A stretch of 26,431 nt of DNA from a virus (IMGVR_UViG_3300025853_000551:1-26431), one strand, 5' to 3'. Counted from the stretch's first letter, positions 1-8,347 are shown. Notes: generated by a model not told the origin, from the sequence alone. Translations and numbers: made by a program.

Positions 1-1
1 G

Positions 2-1855
2 GCAGATGAACTGACCGTAACAGGTGATGCTGAGTTTAACGGTAATCTAACCGTTAAAGGTACAACCACGACTATTGATAGCGCAAGTGTACAGACTGTT
101 GACTTGGGCGACAACGATAAGATTCGTTTAGGTGATGGCGATGACCTGCAGATTTATCACGATGGTAGCAATAGCTATATTCAGGATGTTGGAACAGGTA
201 ATTTAATCATAGAAGGTGCAAACGTTGTTATTGATGGCGCAAATGGCAATCGTTTAGCATCTTTTGTTAGTGGTGGTCGTGCTGAACTGCAATATGACGG
301 AGCAGAAAAGTTGCGCACCACCAGCACAGGCGTGGATGTCACTGGCACGGTGACGGCTGATGGTGTTCTGAACAACAACAAGTCAGAGTTTTTTGCATCA
401 GAAAGCGCATTGGTTTCCACAGGTAGCACTGCAAAAGTCTATGCTACAAATAGCACTTTTGATGGTGTAAACGGCTCACTTGTTTTGCAAAGCCGTCCAA
501 CTTCTGGTGCTGATGTTTACATTGCTACAGGCACAACACCTAAAAAAGTGGCAAAGTTTGATGATGGCGGCGACATCAGCTTCTACGATGACACAGGCGT
601 AACGCAAGGTTTCTTCTGGGATGCCTCAACTCAGCGATTAGGGCTGGGGACGACTTCGCCTAGTGGGACATTAGATATATTAGCTCCAGCCACCACTGAG
701 CCTTTAAGAATAAAAGCAACGACTGATGTCTATAACTACATAACACACAAAAACGCTGCGGGAACAGACGTTGCGTACACGGGTCTTGGTGGAGGTGCTG
801 CTGTAACAACAGGGGCTGTCACTGACTATGCAATAAGAGCAACTGCTAATTTATTGTTTGGTGCAGGGGCAAACACAGAACGGATGCGCATCGACAGCAG
901 CGGCAACGTGGGCATTGGGACGACTTCGCCTAGTGCTTTGTTGCATTTGGATGGAACTACTCCAAGCATTTTTTTACAACCATCCGCTGACACTGAAGTC
1001 GCAGCTATCCGCTTTAGAAATGCAGCAGATAGCAACACTCAAGGAATGATTGAGTACAACCACAGTGAAAACTCAATGTCGTTCAGAACAAATGGCGTTT
1101 CTGACAGGCTTTTCATCGACAGCAGCGGTAACTTGCTGGTGGGTACGACTAGCACTTTTGCGGGTTCAGGAATAACCCCTATTTTAACTGTACAAAAATC
1201 AAACGGTTCTGCCATTGGTGCTACTGGCATTGGCTCAGCTGAGGTTGGAATTGCAACCAGACCCTCAGCAAATCATAATTATTATGCAGGGTTTTTCTTA
1301 AATAGTTCAGGAACTGGCGTTGGTAATATACAGGTTACACCAACTAGCACAGCCTACAACACATCCTCAGACTACCGCCTAAAGACCGCAGTAACCTATG
1401 ACTGGGATGCAACCACACGCCTCAAGCAGTTACGTCCTGCTAGGTTTGAGTGGATTTCTGATGGGGATGATGCTGTCCCTGTCGATGGCTTCCTTGCACA
1501 CGAGGTGCAGGACGTTGTTCCAGAGGCTGTCACCGGCACTAAAGACGCTATGCGTGACGAGGAATATGAAGTCAGCGCAGCCACAGGTGACATCTACACA
1601 CCAGCTATTGAGGCTGTATTAGATGAGGATGGCGTTGAGGTAACACCAGCGGTTGCTGAAGTTATCCACAGCACTGACGTTGAACGCCCAGAAGAACTAG
1701 CAGAAGGCCAGCAATGGCGTGAGACAACTGCGGCGGTTATTGGTACACGTTCAGTGCCGGATTACCAAGGCATTGACCAGAGTAAGTTAGTGCCGTTGCT
1801 GGTGAAGACCATACAAGAATTAGAAGCCCGTATCACGGCACTGGAGACTGCATAA
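2..1855 (+). CDS. Tail fibre protein with C-terminal S74 chaperone, 5' partial
   Basis: The frame is open to the left edge, so the start lies outside the window; a TTG at 104 is only an internal codon. The protein has the marine-phage fibre style: a DLQIYHDGSNSYI segment near the left end, then repeated IDSSGNVGIGTTSPS modules. The C-terminus is an endosialidase-type intramolecular chaperone (Peptidase S74): SSDYRLK at about 1364-1384, then GFLAHEVQDVVPEAV and a terminal coiled coil (QELEARITALETA). In this family the fibre trimerises and the chaperone cuts itself off just before the Ser of the S-D pair (codon 1367-1369), which would release about 162 residues. About 65 residues of extra sequence sit between the EVQ motif and the coiled coil. 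The stop overlaps the next start as TAATG. Role: host receptor binding; the receptor cannot be read from sequence. Confidence 0.88.
   Translation, partial: ADELTVTGDAEFNGNLTVKGTTTTIDSASVQTVDLGDNDKIRLGDGDDLQIYHDGSNSYIQDVGTGNLIIEGANVVIDGANGNRLASFVSGGRAELQYDGAEKLRTTSTGVDVTGTVTADGVLNNNKSEFFASESALVSTGSTAKVYATNSTFDGVNGSLVLQSRPTSGADVYIATGTTPKKVAKFDDGGDISFYDDTGVTQGFFWDASTQRLGLGTTSPSGTLDILAPATTEPLRIKATTDVYNYITHKNAAGTDVAYTGLGGGAAVTTGAVTDYAIRATANLLFGAGANTERMRIDSSGNVGIGTTSPSALLHLDGTTPSIFLQPSADTEVAAIRFRNAADSNTQGMIEYNHSENSMSFRTNGVSDRLFIDSSGNLLVGTTSTFAGSGITPILTVQKSNGSAIGATGIGSAEVGIATRPSANHNYYAGFFLNSSGTGVGNIQVTPTSTAYNTSSDYRLKTAVTYDWDATTRLKQLRPARFEWISDGDDAVPVDGFLAHEVQDVVPEAVTGTKDAMRDEEYEVSAATGDIYTPAIEAVLDEDGVEVTPAVAEVIHSTDVERPEELAEGQQWRETTAAVIGTRSVPDYQGIDQSKLVPLLVKTIQELEARITALETA
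884..933 (+). repeat. Fibre cassette, copy in first fibre gene
   Basis: Codes MRIDSSGNVGIGTTSP. The DNA starting atgcgcatcgacagcagcgg recurs at 2509 and 2791 in the second fibre gene, a partial copy is at about 1112-1160, and gtgggcattgggacgacttc recurs at 2309. Synonymous positions are kept, so these look like recent duplications or recombination tracts rather than protein-level convergence. Confidence 0.8.
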
Positions 1856-3531
1856 TGGCATATCTAGGTAAAACACCATCACAGGCTGTACGCAGTCGTT
1901 ACTATTATACTGCAACTGGCGGTGAAACATCACTGTCCGGGGCAGATGATAACAGCAATGTATTGACATTTACAGATGGCAATTACGTAGATGTGAGCCT
2001 CAACGGTGTAGCACTTGTAGCTGGCACAGACTATAACACAACAACCACGAACACAATAGGTGGACTCACTGCCCTTGTTGCAAGTGATGTGGTTGAAGTT
2101 ATTGTGTATGACACGTTCAGTGTGTTTGGCGGTAATATGGCTGCTGACCTGAACTTTAAAGATAATGTCAAGGCTAACTTTGGCACAGGCAATGACCTTC
2201 AAATATTCCATGACGGTTCTAACTCAATAATCCGTGATGCAGGTACAGGGTCACTGAAGTTTCAGTACGGCACTAGTGATGGTGTTGTGATTGATAGCAG
2301 CGGTCGGGTGGGCATTGGGACGACTTCGCCAGCGGGTCAATTACACGTTTTTAACTCTTCTGCTGGTGAACAATATATTTCCAGCAGCACTTCTGCTATT
2401 CGTTTTGTTTCTACTGGAGGCGAAAACTATATTCAGTCAGGCACTGCAACTACGGGGTCATCTCCCGCACCTTTGATTTTTACGAATGTTGGTGGCACTA
2501 ACGAAACAATGCGCATCGACAGCAGCGGTAATGTTGGGATTGGGACTGCGGCACCGACTGGTAAATTATCTATTGCATCTGGCACATACAACTCGGCTAC
2601 GCCTCTTTCAACCGCTGACGACCTAGTAATTTCTGGAAACCAATCACTTGGAATGTCATTTATTACTGCTGCGGCAGGTAGTTCAAATCAGTTTATTGTG
2701 TTTGGTGACAGTGACGACACTGACGTAGGCAGTATTAAATACGCTCATTCTGATAATAGTATGCAGTTTTCTACTAATGCAGCAGAAGCCATGCGCATCG
2801 ACAGCAGCGGCAACTTGCTGGTGGGTAAGTTGAGTTCCACTTCTAGTTCCGTTGGAGTTGAGATTAGGAATGGAGCGTCTGGTTATACGGCTACATTTAC
2901 TGGGAATGACGCTGCTAATTCTGTTCTTTCCGTCATGCGTAACAATGGCGACGGTGAATTTCTTCGACTTCGTAATAGTAGCGGCTCCGCTGTGGGTAGT
3001 ATTGGTGTTGGTAACGCCTCGTCATACACATACATCGGGACTGGCGATACTGGTCTTATGTTTAATTCTGGCAACGACTTCATCCAGCCGTGGAATCCAT
3101 CTACCAATTCTACAAGAACAGAAAATATAGGGCTTGGTAATGCTTCAAGTCGCTTCAAAGACCTCTACCTATCCGGCGGTGTATACTTGGGCGGCACTGG
3201 TTCGGCTAATCATCTGGATGATTATGAGGAAGGCAATTGGACGCCTAGTGCAACAAGTGGCATCACAATTAATGGTATAAGAAACGCAACCTACACAAAG
3301 GTTGGCAGAAGCGTGAGTGTTGGTTTTTGGATAAACGCAGATATTACATCAACAGATTTTATTATTGCAGGACTTCCATTCACAATATCTGGCAGGGTTG
3401 GCGGCTCTTTGTCGAACCAAAATCTTAAAGAAACCCTAGCTGTCACATCTATAACAACATCTATTTATGCCTATGGTGCGACTACAGGAACAGATGACGA
3501 AATTTTATTTTTCTTAACATACGATACATAA
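1855..3531 (+). CDS. Tail fibre-like protein without chaperone domain
   Basis: The gene encodes 558 residues. The N-terminus (MAYLGKTPSQAVRSRYYY, then a DGNYVDVSLNGV segment) is a type I know from tail fibres of marine podo- and myoviruses and probably anchors the protein to the virion. Residues about 100-140 (LQIFHDGSNSIIRDAGTG) are paralogous to the equivalent part of the preceding fibre. The middle repeats IDSSGRVGIGTTSP / IDSSGNVGIGTAAP / IDSSGNLLVGK modules. From about residue 455 (LDDYEEGNWTPSA) it changes to a beta-rich C-terminal domain; no S74 motif or terminal coiled coil follows. Start is the ATG sharing one base with the upstream stop. Function as receptor-binding fibre is inferred from family style and position between two chaperone-bearing fibres. 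Confidence 0.82.
   Translation: MAYLGKTPSQAVRSRYYYTATGGETSLSGADDNSNVLTFTDGNYVDVSLNGVALVAGTDYNTTTTNTIGGLTALVASDVVEVIVYDTFSVFGGNMAADLNFKDNVKANFGTGNDLQIFHDGSNSIIRDAGTGSLKFQYGTSDGVVIDSSGRVGIGTTSPAGQLHVFNSSAGEQYISSSTSAIRFVSTGGENYIQSGTATTGSSPAPLIFTNVGGTNETMRIDSSGNVGIGTAAPTGKLSIASGTYNSATPLSTADDLVISGNQSLGMSFITAAAGSSNQFIVFGDSDDTDVGSIKYAHSDNSMQFSTNAAEAMRIDSSGNLLVGKLSSTSSSVGVEIRNGASGYTATFTGNDAANSVLSVMRNNGDGEFLRLRNSSGSAVGSIGVGNASSYTYIGTGDTGLMFNSGNDFIQPWNPSTNSTRTENIGLGNASSRFKDLYLSGGVYLGGTGSANHLDDYEEGNWTPSATSGITINGIRNATYTKVGRSVSVGFWINADITSTDFIIAGLPFTISGRVGGSLSNQNLKETLAVTSITTSIYAYGATTGTDDEILFFLTYDT
2509..2558 (+). repeat. Fibre cassette, first full copy in second fibre gene
   Basis: Same opening 20 bases as the copy at 884, followed by a diverged GNVGIGTAAPT-coding end. 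The nearby 2291-2330 segment carries the other half of the cassette (gtgggcattgggacgacttc). It marks where the two neighbouring fibre genes can pair and recombine. Confidence 0.75.
2791..2826 (+). repeat. Fibre cassette, second copy in second fibre gene
   Basis: Begins with the same 20 bases as the copies at 884 and 2509, then continues caacttgctggtgggta, which matches the segment at about 1130-1144 in the first fibre gene nearly base for base. Confidence 0.75.
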
Positions 3532-3577
3532 CCCCACCGGAGGTGAGGGTCGGACAGTCCATCCATAGGAGATAAAA

Positions 3578-3862
3578 ATGGCACTAACAGAAGAAACAGT
3601 ACAAGACAAAATCGAAATCGTAGGCGACTACAAGCACGTTCAAGTACGCACCGCAACGGTCATCAAGCGTGATGGCGTTGAAATTAGCCGTAGCTTTTCA
3701 CGGCACGTTGTAGCACCTGACGCTGACATCACAGGCGAAAGCACAGAGGTGCAAGCTATCTGTGCAGCGGTACATACACAGGCTGTTAAGGATGCCTATG
3801 CGGCGCATCTGGCGGCACAGGCTGCTGAGATGGCTCCGGCTGAAGAGGAAGGCGCAGAGTAA
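3578..3862 (+). CDS. Small conserved-type hypothetical protein between fibre genes
   Basis: 94 residues; no recognised domain. It begins with MALTEETVQDKIEIVGDYKH, has a predicted beta-rich first half (VQVRTATVIKRDGVEISRSFSRHVV) and an Ala-rich helical second half ending in an acidic tail (EEEGAE). A clear Shine-Dalgarno AGGAG (3568-3572) precedes the ATG, unlike the flanking genes that use stop/start overlaps, so it is probably translated independently. The stop overlaps the next ATG (TAATG, 3860-3864). I recall similar short proteins next to fibre genes in marine phages; a fibre assembly or accessory virion role is only an inference from the neighbours. Confidence 0.75.
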   Translation: MALTEETVQDKIEIVGDYKHVQVRTATVIKRDGVEISRSFSRHVVAPDADITGESTEVQAICAAVHTQAVKDAYAAHLAAQAAEMAPAEEEGAE

Positions 3863-6096
3863 TGAGTAGAGCAAGAGACTTAGCAGATAGTGCAGATAAG
3901 GATATCACAGGAACCCTTACGGTTGACGGCCTCACTGTAGCTGGCAACGTCTCTGTTGACTCCGGCACAATCAAGCTGGACGGTAATTATCCTGTTGGCA
4001 CAAACAACGTGGCGTTGGGTAATCAAGCATTAGATGATGGCAGCTTGTCTGGAAATCACAACACTGCCATCGGTAACGATGCGCTGACTGCAAATACATC
4101 AGGTTCAAACAACACAGCAGTCGGTAAGCATACGCTAAAAGCCAATGTAACATCAAGTAACAACACGGCAGTTGGTGCTGGTGTTTTGCAGAGTTCTACA
4201 GGTGCTAGTAACACTGGTGTTGGTGCTGGTGCTTTTGCTTTCAATACTTCTGGTGCAAGCAACACGGCAGTTGGTATGGATGCGCTTTCCGCAAACACCA
4301 CCGCCAGCAACAACACTGCGGTTGGGTATCAGGCGTTGGATGCAAACACCACGGGCGGAACCAACGTTGCAGTGGGTGTGGATGCTCTTGGTGCCAACAC
4401 CACCGCAAGCAACAACACGGCTGTTGGTTATCAGTCACTGTACGCAAATACCGCTGGTAACAACACAGCGGTTGGTGGATATGCTTTAAGCACAAACTCA
4501 AGCGGGACGGCAAACGCAAGTGTTGGGTATTCTGCACTATATTTAAATACCACTGGGTCATATAACACGGCACTTGGGCAACAAGCGCTTCGCGCCAACA
4601 CCACCGCATCTGGCAACACAGCAGTGGGTTATCAGGCTGGGTATAGTAATACAACTGGCGAACAGAACGTTCACATTGGTTTTACATCTGGTCAGCTAAA
4701 CACAACTGGTTATAATAATTCTGCTTTAGGTTACAATTCGTTAAAGTCAAATACTACTGGTGCGCTTAATACTGCTATTGGTCATAGTGCATTAACAGCC
4801 AACACCACCGCGAATAACAACACTGCTGTTGGCTATCAGGCGGGGTATGGTAATACTACTGGAACCCAAAACACTTTTGTTGGTCGTGGTGCTGGGTACA
4901 GCAATACTACAGGCGCATACCAAGCAGTGTTGGGTGACGGCGCATTAGAAACTAACACGACTGGTATTTCTAACACCGCAATTGGTCAGTACGCCCTTCG
5001 TCTTAACACCACCGCATCTGACAACACGGCAGTGGGGTATCAGGCTGGATACAGTAATACCACTGGCGATAGCAACAACGCTTTCGGTCATCAGTCACTG
5101 TATTTCAATACCACTGGTGCAAACAATCAGGCATTTGGAAAATTTGCTCTGTATGATAATACAACGGGCAGATACAATGTTGCCATAGGCCAAAGCGCAC
5201 TAGAAAACAACACCACCGCCAACAACAACACTGCCGTGGGTTATCAGGCGGGGTATAGTAATACTACTGGCGTAGAAAACACTGCTATTGGCTATAAGGC
5301 AGGGTATAGCAGTACAGTTTCTAGTGAAAATACTTTTATTGGCGAACGTTCTGGGGAAAATACAACGTCACAAAGTAATACGTTTGTTGGTCGTTATAGT
5401 GGCGGTTTAATAACCACAGGCGAAAAGAACACTATATTAGGTCAATTTACCGGCAACCAAGGCGGCCTAGACATCCGCACATCCAGCAACAACATCGTGC
5501 TGTCGGATGGGGATGGTACTCCTCATATGTATTACAGTGGGCCTAATTCGTATTGGAGAGCATCAGGACAAACAAGTTCTGCTGCTTTTGGTATGAACAG
5601 CTTAATCACATCAGGAAACGGTGGTGTTTGTTATGCGTATTTTCCTAACTCAAGCCCAAATAATACCAGTTCTTACTTCTTTCGCGGAGTAGATAGCACC
5701 ACAAATCGTGTCTACATTTATGCTAACGGAAACATCGTAAACTCAAACAATAGCTACGGCGCACTTTCTGACCTTAAACTAAAGGAAAATATTGAAGACA
5801 GTGGGTCTCAATGGGAAGACATAAAGGCTATTCAAGTTCGCAAATACAGTCTGAAAACAGACAGTATTGATGTACCGAATAAAATAGGTGTAATTGCACA
5901 AGAGTTAGAAGCGTCAGGGATGTCCGGTCTTGTGTTTGAAAGTCCTGACTATGACGCAGATGGTAATGATTTAGGCACTGCGACAAAACAGGTAAACTAT
6001 TCTGTTTTGTACATGAAAGCAGTCAAGGCGTTGCAAGAAGCAATGGACAGAATTGAAACACTTGAGGCTAAAGTAGCCGCACTTGAGTCCAACTAA
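3862..6096 (+). CDS. Repeat-rich tail fibre/adhesin with C-terminal S74 chaperone
   Basis: The gene encodes 744 residues. Residues 1-45 form a short N-terminal region (MSRARDLADSADKDITGTL). Residues about 48-533 are about 29 tandem units of 16-18 residues with consensus N-T-A-V-G-Y-Q-A-x-x-x-N-T-T-G/A, resembling the beta-roll head repeats of YadA-like trimeric adhesins though with a longer period. A linker follows, then a Peptidase S74 chaperone starting at SDLKLKENI (Ser636), with IGVIAQELEASG and a coiled coil (ALQEAMDRIETLEAKVAALE). In this family cleavage before the Ser releases the chaperone after the trimer folds, here about 109 residues. The start shares one base with the upstream stop. 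Function: distal receptor-binding fibre or decoration, inferred. Repeat number may vary between relatives. Confidence 0.88.
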   Translation: MSRARDLADSADKDITGTLTVDGLTVAGNVSVDSGTIKLDGNYPVGTNNVALGNQALDDGSLSGNHNTAIGNDALTANTSGSNNTAVGKHTLKANVTSSNNTAVGAGVLQSSTGASNTGVGAGAFAFNTSGASNTAVGMDALSANTTASNNTAVGYQALDANTTGGTNVAVGVDALGANTTASNNTAVGYQSLYANTAGNNTAVGGYALSTNSSGTANASVGYSALYLNTTGSYNTALGQQALRANTTASGNTAVGYQAGYSNTTGEQNVHIGFTSGQLNTTGYNNSALGYNSLKSNTTGALNTAIGHSALTANTTANNNTAVGYQAGYGNTTGTQNTFVGRGAGYSNTTGAYQAVLGDGALETNTTGISNTAIGQYALRLNTTASDNTAVGYQAGYSNTTGDSNNAFGHQSLYFNTTGANNQAFGKFALYDNTTGRYNVAIGQSALENNTTANNNTAVGYQAGYSNTTGVENTAIGYKAGYSSTVSSENTFIGERSGENTTSQSNTFVGRYSGGLITTGEKNTILGQFTGNQGGLDIRTSSNNIVLSDGDGTPHMYYSGPNSYWRASGQTSSAAFGMNSLITSGNGGVCYAYFPNSSPNNTSSYFFRGVDSTTNRVYIYANGNIVNSNNSYGALSDLKLKENIEDSGSQWEDIKAIQVRKYSLKTDSIDVPNKIGVIAQELEASGMSGLVFESPDYDADGNDLGTATKQVNYSVLYMKAVKALQEAMDRIETLEAKVAALESN
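4003..5463 (+). repeat. Tandem 51-base coding repeats with a 204-base higher-order period
   Basis: About 29 imperfect units of mostly 51 bases (17 codons) encode N-T-A-V-G type motifs. The unit that reads NTAVGYQ(A/S) after TTAS or TTAN starts its Asn codon at 4312, 4414, 4615, 4819, 5023 and 5227. The last three steps are exactly 204 bases (four units), the one before is 201 (one codon short), and the first is 102. The array therefore seems to have grown by duplication of two-unit and then four-unit blocks. It lies wholly inside the third fibre gene and stays in frame. Confidence 0.85.
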
Positions 6097-6108
6097 TAGG
6101 AGATTAAA

Positions 6109-6351
6109 ATGGACGAACTAACAGCAGAACAAATCGCACAGCACTACACAGCAATGGGTCACAGCGTTGACCTCATCAATGCTATTATTGCTGGCGAGGT
6201 TATGGCTGATGATGATGCCGCAGACAAGCAGGACTGTGTGGACAGGAATGTTGAACATCTGGAAATCATGGTTGCTAAAGACTTTTGGACTACAGAGGAT
6301 ATGACTGCGGCTAATGCGGCTATTGCTGCTGGTCAAGGCTATACAGCGTAG
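6109..6351 (+). CDS. Hypothetical acidic protein, 80 residues
   Basis: A strong ribosome site (AGGAGA, 6098-6103) precedes the ATG by a normal spacing, right after the fibre stop at 6096. The protein (MDELTAEQIAQHYTAMGHSV...) is predicted mostly helical and acidic (ADDDAADKQD), with no signal peptide or membrane helix. No family is recognised. It is followed after two bases by the putative holin, so the two may be translationally linked. Its place between the last fibre and the membrane protein suggests a fibre-related or lysis-related role, but nothing in the sequence decides this. Confidence 0.7.
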   Translation: MDELTAEQIAQHYTAMGHSVDLINAIIAGEVMADDDAADKQDCVDRNVEHLEIMVAKDFWTTEDMTAANAAIAAGQGYTA

Positions 6352-6353
6352 CT

Positions 6354-6578
6354 ATGGAAATTACCAGTCTCGTAGATATGCTATTGGGTATACTTGCTGC
6401 GGCTGGTGCGTGGTGGGCTAATGGCATGGTGCGTGAACAGAAACGTATTGAGATTCTATTGAACAAGACCCGTGAGGAATATGCAACCCGTAACGAGATG
6501 CGTGATGACATGCGCCGTGTAATGGAAGCGTTGCATCGGGTTGAAGACAAGTTAGATAAAGTATTGCAAAAGGACTAA
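6354..6578 (+). CDS. Single-membrane-helix protein with coiled coil, holin/lysis candidate
   Basis: 74 residues. Residues about 4-24 (SLVDMLLGILAAAGAWWANGM) form one hydrophobic helix; the remainder is highly charged and predicted coiled coil (REQKRIEILLNK ... ALHRVEDKLDKVLQ). That layout fits a small membrane protein with a cytoplasmic tail. In T7 the one-helix holin gp17.5 follows the tail fibre gene, and this gene sits in the same place after the fibres, which is why I propose a lysis role. The sequence itself does not prove it: no endolysin or spanin pair is visible in the window. Starts two bases after the previous stop without a clear Shine-Dalgarno, suggesting coupled translation. Confidence 0.55.
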   Translation: MEITSLVDMLLGILAAAGAWWANGMVREQKRIEILLNKTREEYATRNEMRDDMRRVMEALHRVEDKLDKVLQKD

Positions 6579-6581
6579 TCA

Positions 6582-8339
6582 ATGGCAACTAATCCTCCAC
6601 CTATCGTAGGAATGCAGCCAGTTGACATTTATATGGGAACACAGGCAACTGCCCCAGTAATGCCAACACAGGCAGAATACACTCCTCAGCAACAAGTTGT
6701 CCAACAGAATGAGCTTGTAACCCCTACCTCAGGGCAAGTTTCTGGTACTGTCCCTACTCCAACCACTCTTGCAGCAGCAACTGGTGCACAAGGGCAAGCA
6801 CCTACAGCGGCGTCTGCGTACCAAGCGGCAACAACAGCAGGACAAACACCTACAGCTACCGCTGCACAAGGGACTGTAGGACAGCAAGCACAAGCACAAG
6901 CTGCACAGCAGGCCGGCCTTACACAACAAGCACAAACTGCTCAAGGTACGGTTGCTGGTACCGTACAGCCAGGCCTTACACGTCAGGTTGGCGCACAGGA
7001 ACAAATCCAAGCTGCACAAGCTAGCACTGCGTTTTTACAGCCGTATCAAGCTGCACAATCAGGTTTCGTAAGCACCGCGCAAGGTGCAACTATGCAAGTT
7101 ACGCCAAATATGACCGTAGAAGGGCAACTTGCACGTCTTTCTCAGCAGTTTTCTGGAGGCCAGGTACCAGCATGGGCAGCAGGCGCAATTCGTGAAGCTA
7201 ATTCACAGATGGCGGCACGTGGTCTGTCTGCTTCTTCAATGGCTGGTGCGGCTATTGTACAAGCGGCTATGGAAGCTTCTGTTCCAATTGCTAACGCTGA
7301 CGCACAGACATATTACAAAACTGCATCACAGATTATGGCCAATGACCAACAAGCAATCTTGGCCAACACCCAGAATAACCTTAATGTAGACTTAGCTAAT
7401 ACATCTAATCGCCAGCAAATGGCACTGGCTAAACTACAGGTTAACGCTTCTTTGGCAGGACAAGAACTCAGCAACCAACAACAAGCTAACGTCCTCAACG
7501 CTGAAAAGTTCGCCGAAGCCGCAAACATGACGTTTAACTTTGAACAACAACGTCAGTTTGCAAACTCTAAAATGGTTGAGACGCTTAATCTACAGAATCT
7601 TAACAACCAGCAAACAACAGCATTAGCAAATGCTTCTGCAATGGCACAGCTAGATGTAGCCAACTTGAATGCAAGACAACAAGTAGCTGTACAAAATGCT
7701 CAATCATTTTTACAGATGGATATGAGTAATCTGTCCAATGCACAGCAAGCAAATGTTATAAATCAACAAGCACAACAACAAGCGATGCTGTCAGACCAAG
7801 CGGCGCAGAACGCAGCAGCACAATTTAATGCTACGTCACAAAACCAAGTTGACCAGTTCTTTGCTAATTTATCTCAAGATATCAATAAGTTCAATGCTAC
7901 AGCTGCTAATGCTTCTCAACAGTTTAACGCTGGACAAGCTAACGCAATGCAACAATTTGCCGCAACAATGACTAATCAACGTGAACAATTTAATGCAACT
8001 AATGCTTTAGCTATTGAACAAAGTAATGTACAATGGCGTCGTGACATTAACACAGTTAATACTGCGGCGCAGAATGCGGCTAACCAAATTAACGCCGCGA
8101 ACTACCTTAGCATATCAAATACTGCTCTCAATAACATATGGCAGCAGTTCCGTGATGAAGCAGATTACGCTTACTCGTCTTCTGAAAACTCAGCAGACCG
8201 TGCCTTTAACATGGCTATGGCTGTTCTGGAAGCAGACATTAACAAAGATATGTATAACAGCTATCTTGACCAGCAAACTGCGTCATCCATCGGTTCTTTC
8301 TTAACGTCTCTAGGCGTGGCGTATATCCAAAATTCATAG
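6582..8339 (+). CDS. Ala/Gln/Asn-rich virion protein with hendecad repeat, putative ejection protein
   Basis: The gene encodes 585 residues. A ribosome site (AAAGGA) precedes the ATG. Residues about 1-175 are low complexity, rich in Gln, Ala, Thr and Pro. Residues about 180-250 form a compact helical domain (PAWAAGAIREANSQMAARGL) that I recall from structural proteins of marine phages. Residues 270-522 are a gapless 11-residue repeat (separate entry), predicting a very long alpha-helix or helical bundle with few charges. The C-terminus (RDEADYAYSS...) is helical. I recognise no enzyme motif. With the two giant proteins downstream it probably belongs to the internal core or DNA-ejection apparatus (functional analogues of T7 gp14-gp16); this is inferred from size, composition and neighbourhood. 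Confidence 0.7.
   Translation: MATNPPPIVGMQPVDIYMGTQATAPVMPTQAEYTPQQQVVQQNELVTPTSGQVSGTVPTPTTLAAATGAQGQAPTAASAYQAATTAGQTPTATAAQGTVGQQAQAQAAQQAGLTQQAQTAQGTVAGTVQPGLTRQVGAQEQIQAAQASTAFLQPYQAAQSGFVSTAQGATMQVTPNMTVEGQLARLSQQFSGGQVPAWAAGAIREANSQMAARGLSASSMAGAAIVQAAMEASVPIANADAQTYYKTASQIMANDQQAILANTQNNLNVDLANTSNRQQMALAKLQVNASLAGQELSNQQQANVLNAEKFAEAANMTFNFEQQRQFANSKMVETLNLQNLNNQQTTALANASAMAQLDVANLNARQQVAVQNAQSFLQMDMSNLSNAQQANVINQQAQQQAMLSDQAAQNAAAQFNATSQNQVDQFFANLSQDINKFNATAANASQQFNAGQANAMQQFAATMTNQREQFNATNALAIEQSNVQWRRDINTVNTAAQNAANQINAANYLSISNTALNNIWQQFRDEADYAYSSSENSADRAFNMAMAVLEADINKDMYNSYLDQQTASSIGSFLTSLGVAYIQNS
7389..8147 (+). repeat. Region coding 23 gapless 11-residue repeats
   Basis: Cutting the 585-residue protein every 11 residues from Asp270 gives 23 consecutive units with no insertion or deletion, for example DMSNLSNAQQA, NVINQQAQQQA, QQFNAGQANAM, EQFNATNALAI, NQINAANYLSI. 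By my count column 4 is Asn in 16 of 23 units; column 11 is usually hydrophobic and columns 2-3 frequently are. Eleven residues are three helical turns, so this predicts a nearly straight amphipathic helix or hendecad coiled coil. The DNA itself is too diverged to show obvious direct repeats, so the pattern is maintained at protein level. Confidence 0.75.
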
Positions 8340-8347
8340 GTAAATAA

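Noticed and set aside
3532-3577. Possible terminator or structured element between fibre two and the 94-residue gene
   Set aside because: Only very short complementary stretches (cacc/ggtg, ggac/gtcc) and no T-run; what is clear is the ribosome site at its end.
4003-5463. Regular repeats that could be mistaken for a CRISPR array
   Set aside because: Units are imperfect, adjoin without unique spacers, and code in frame for the fibre repeat.
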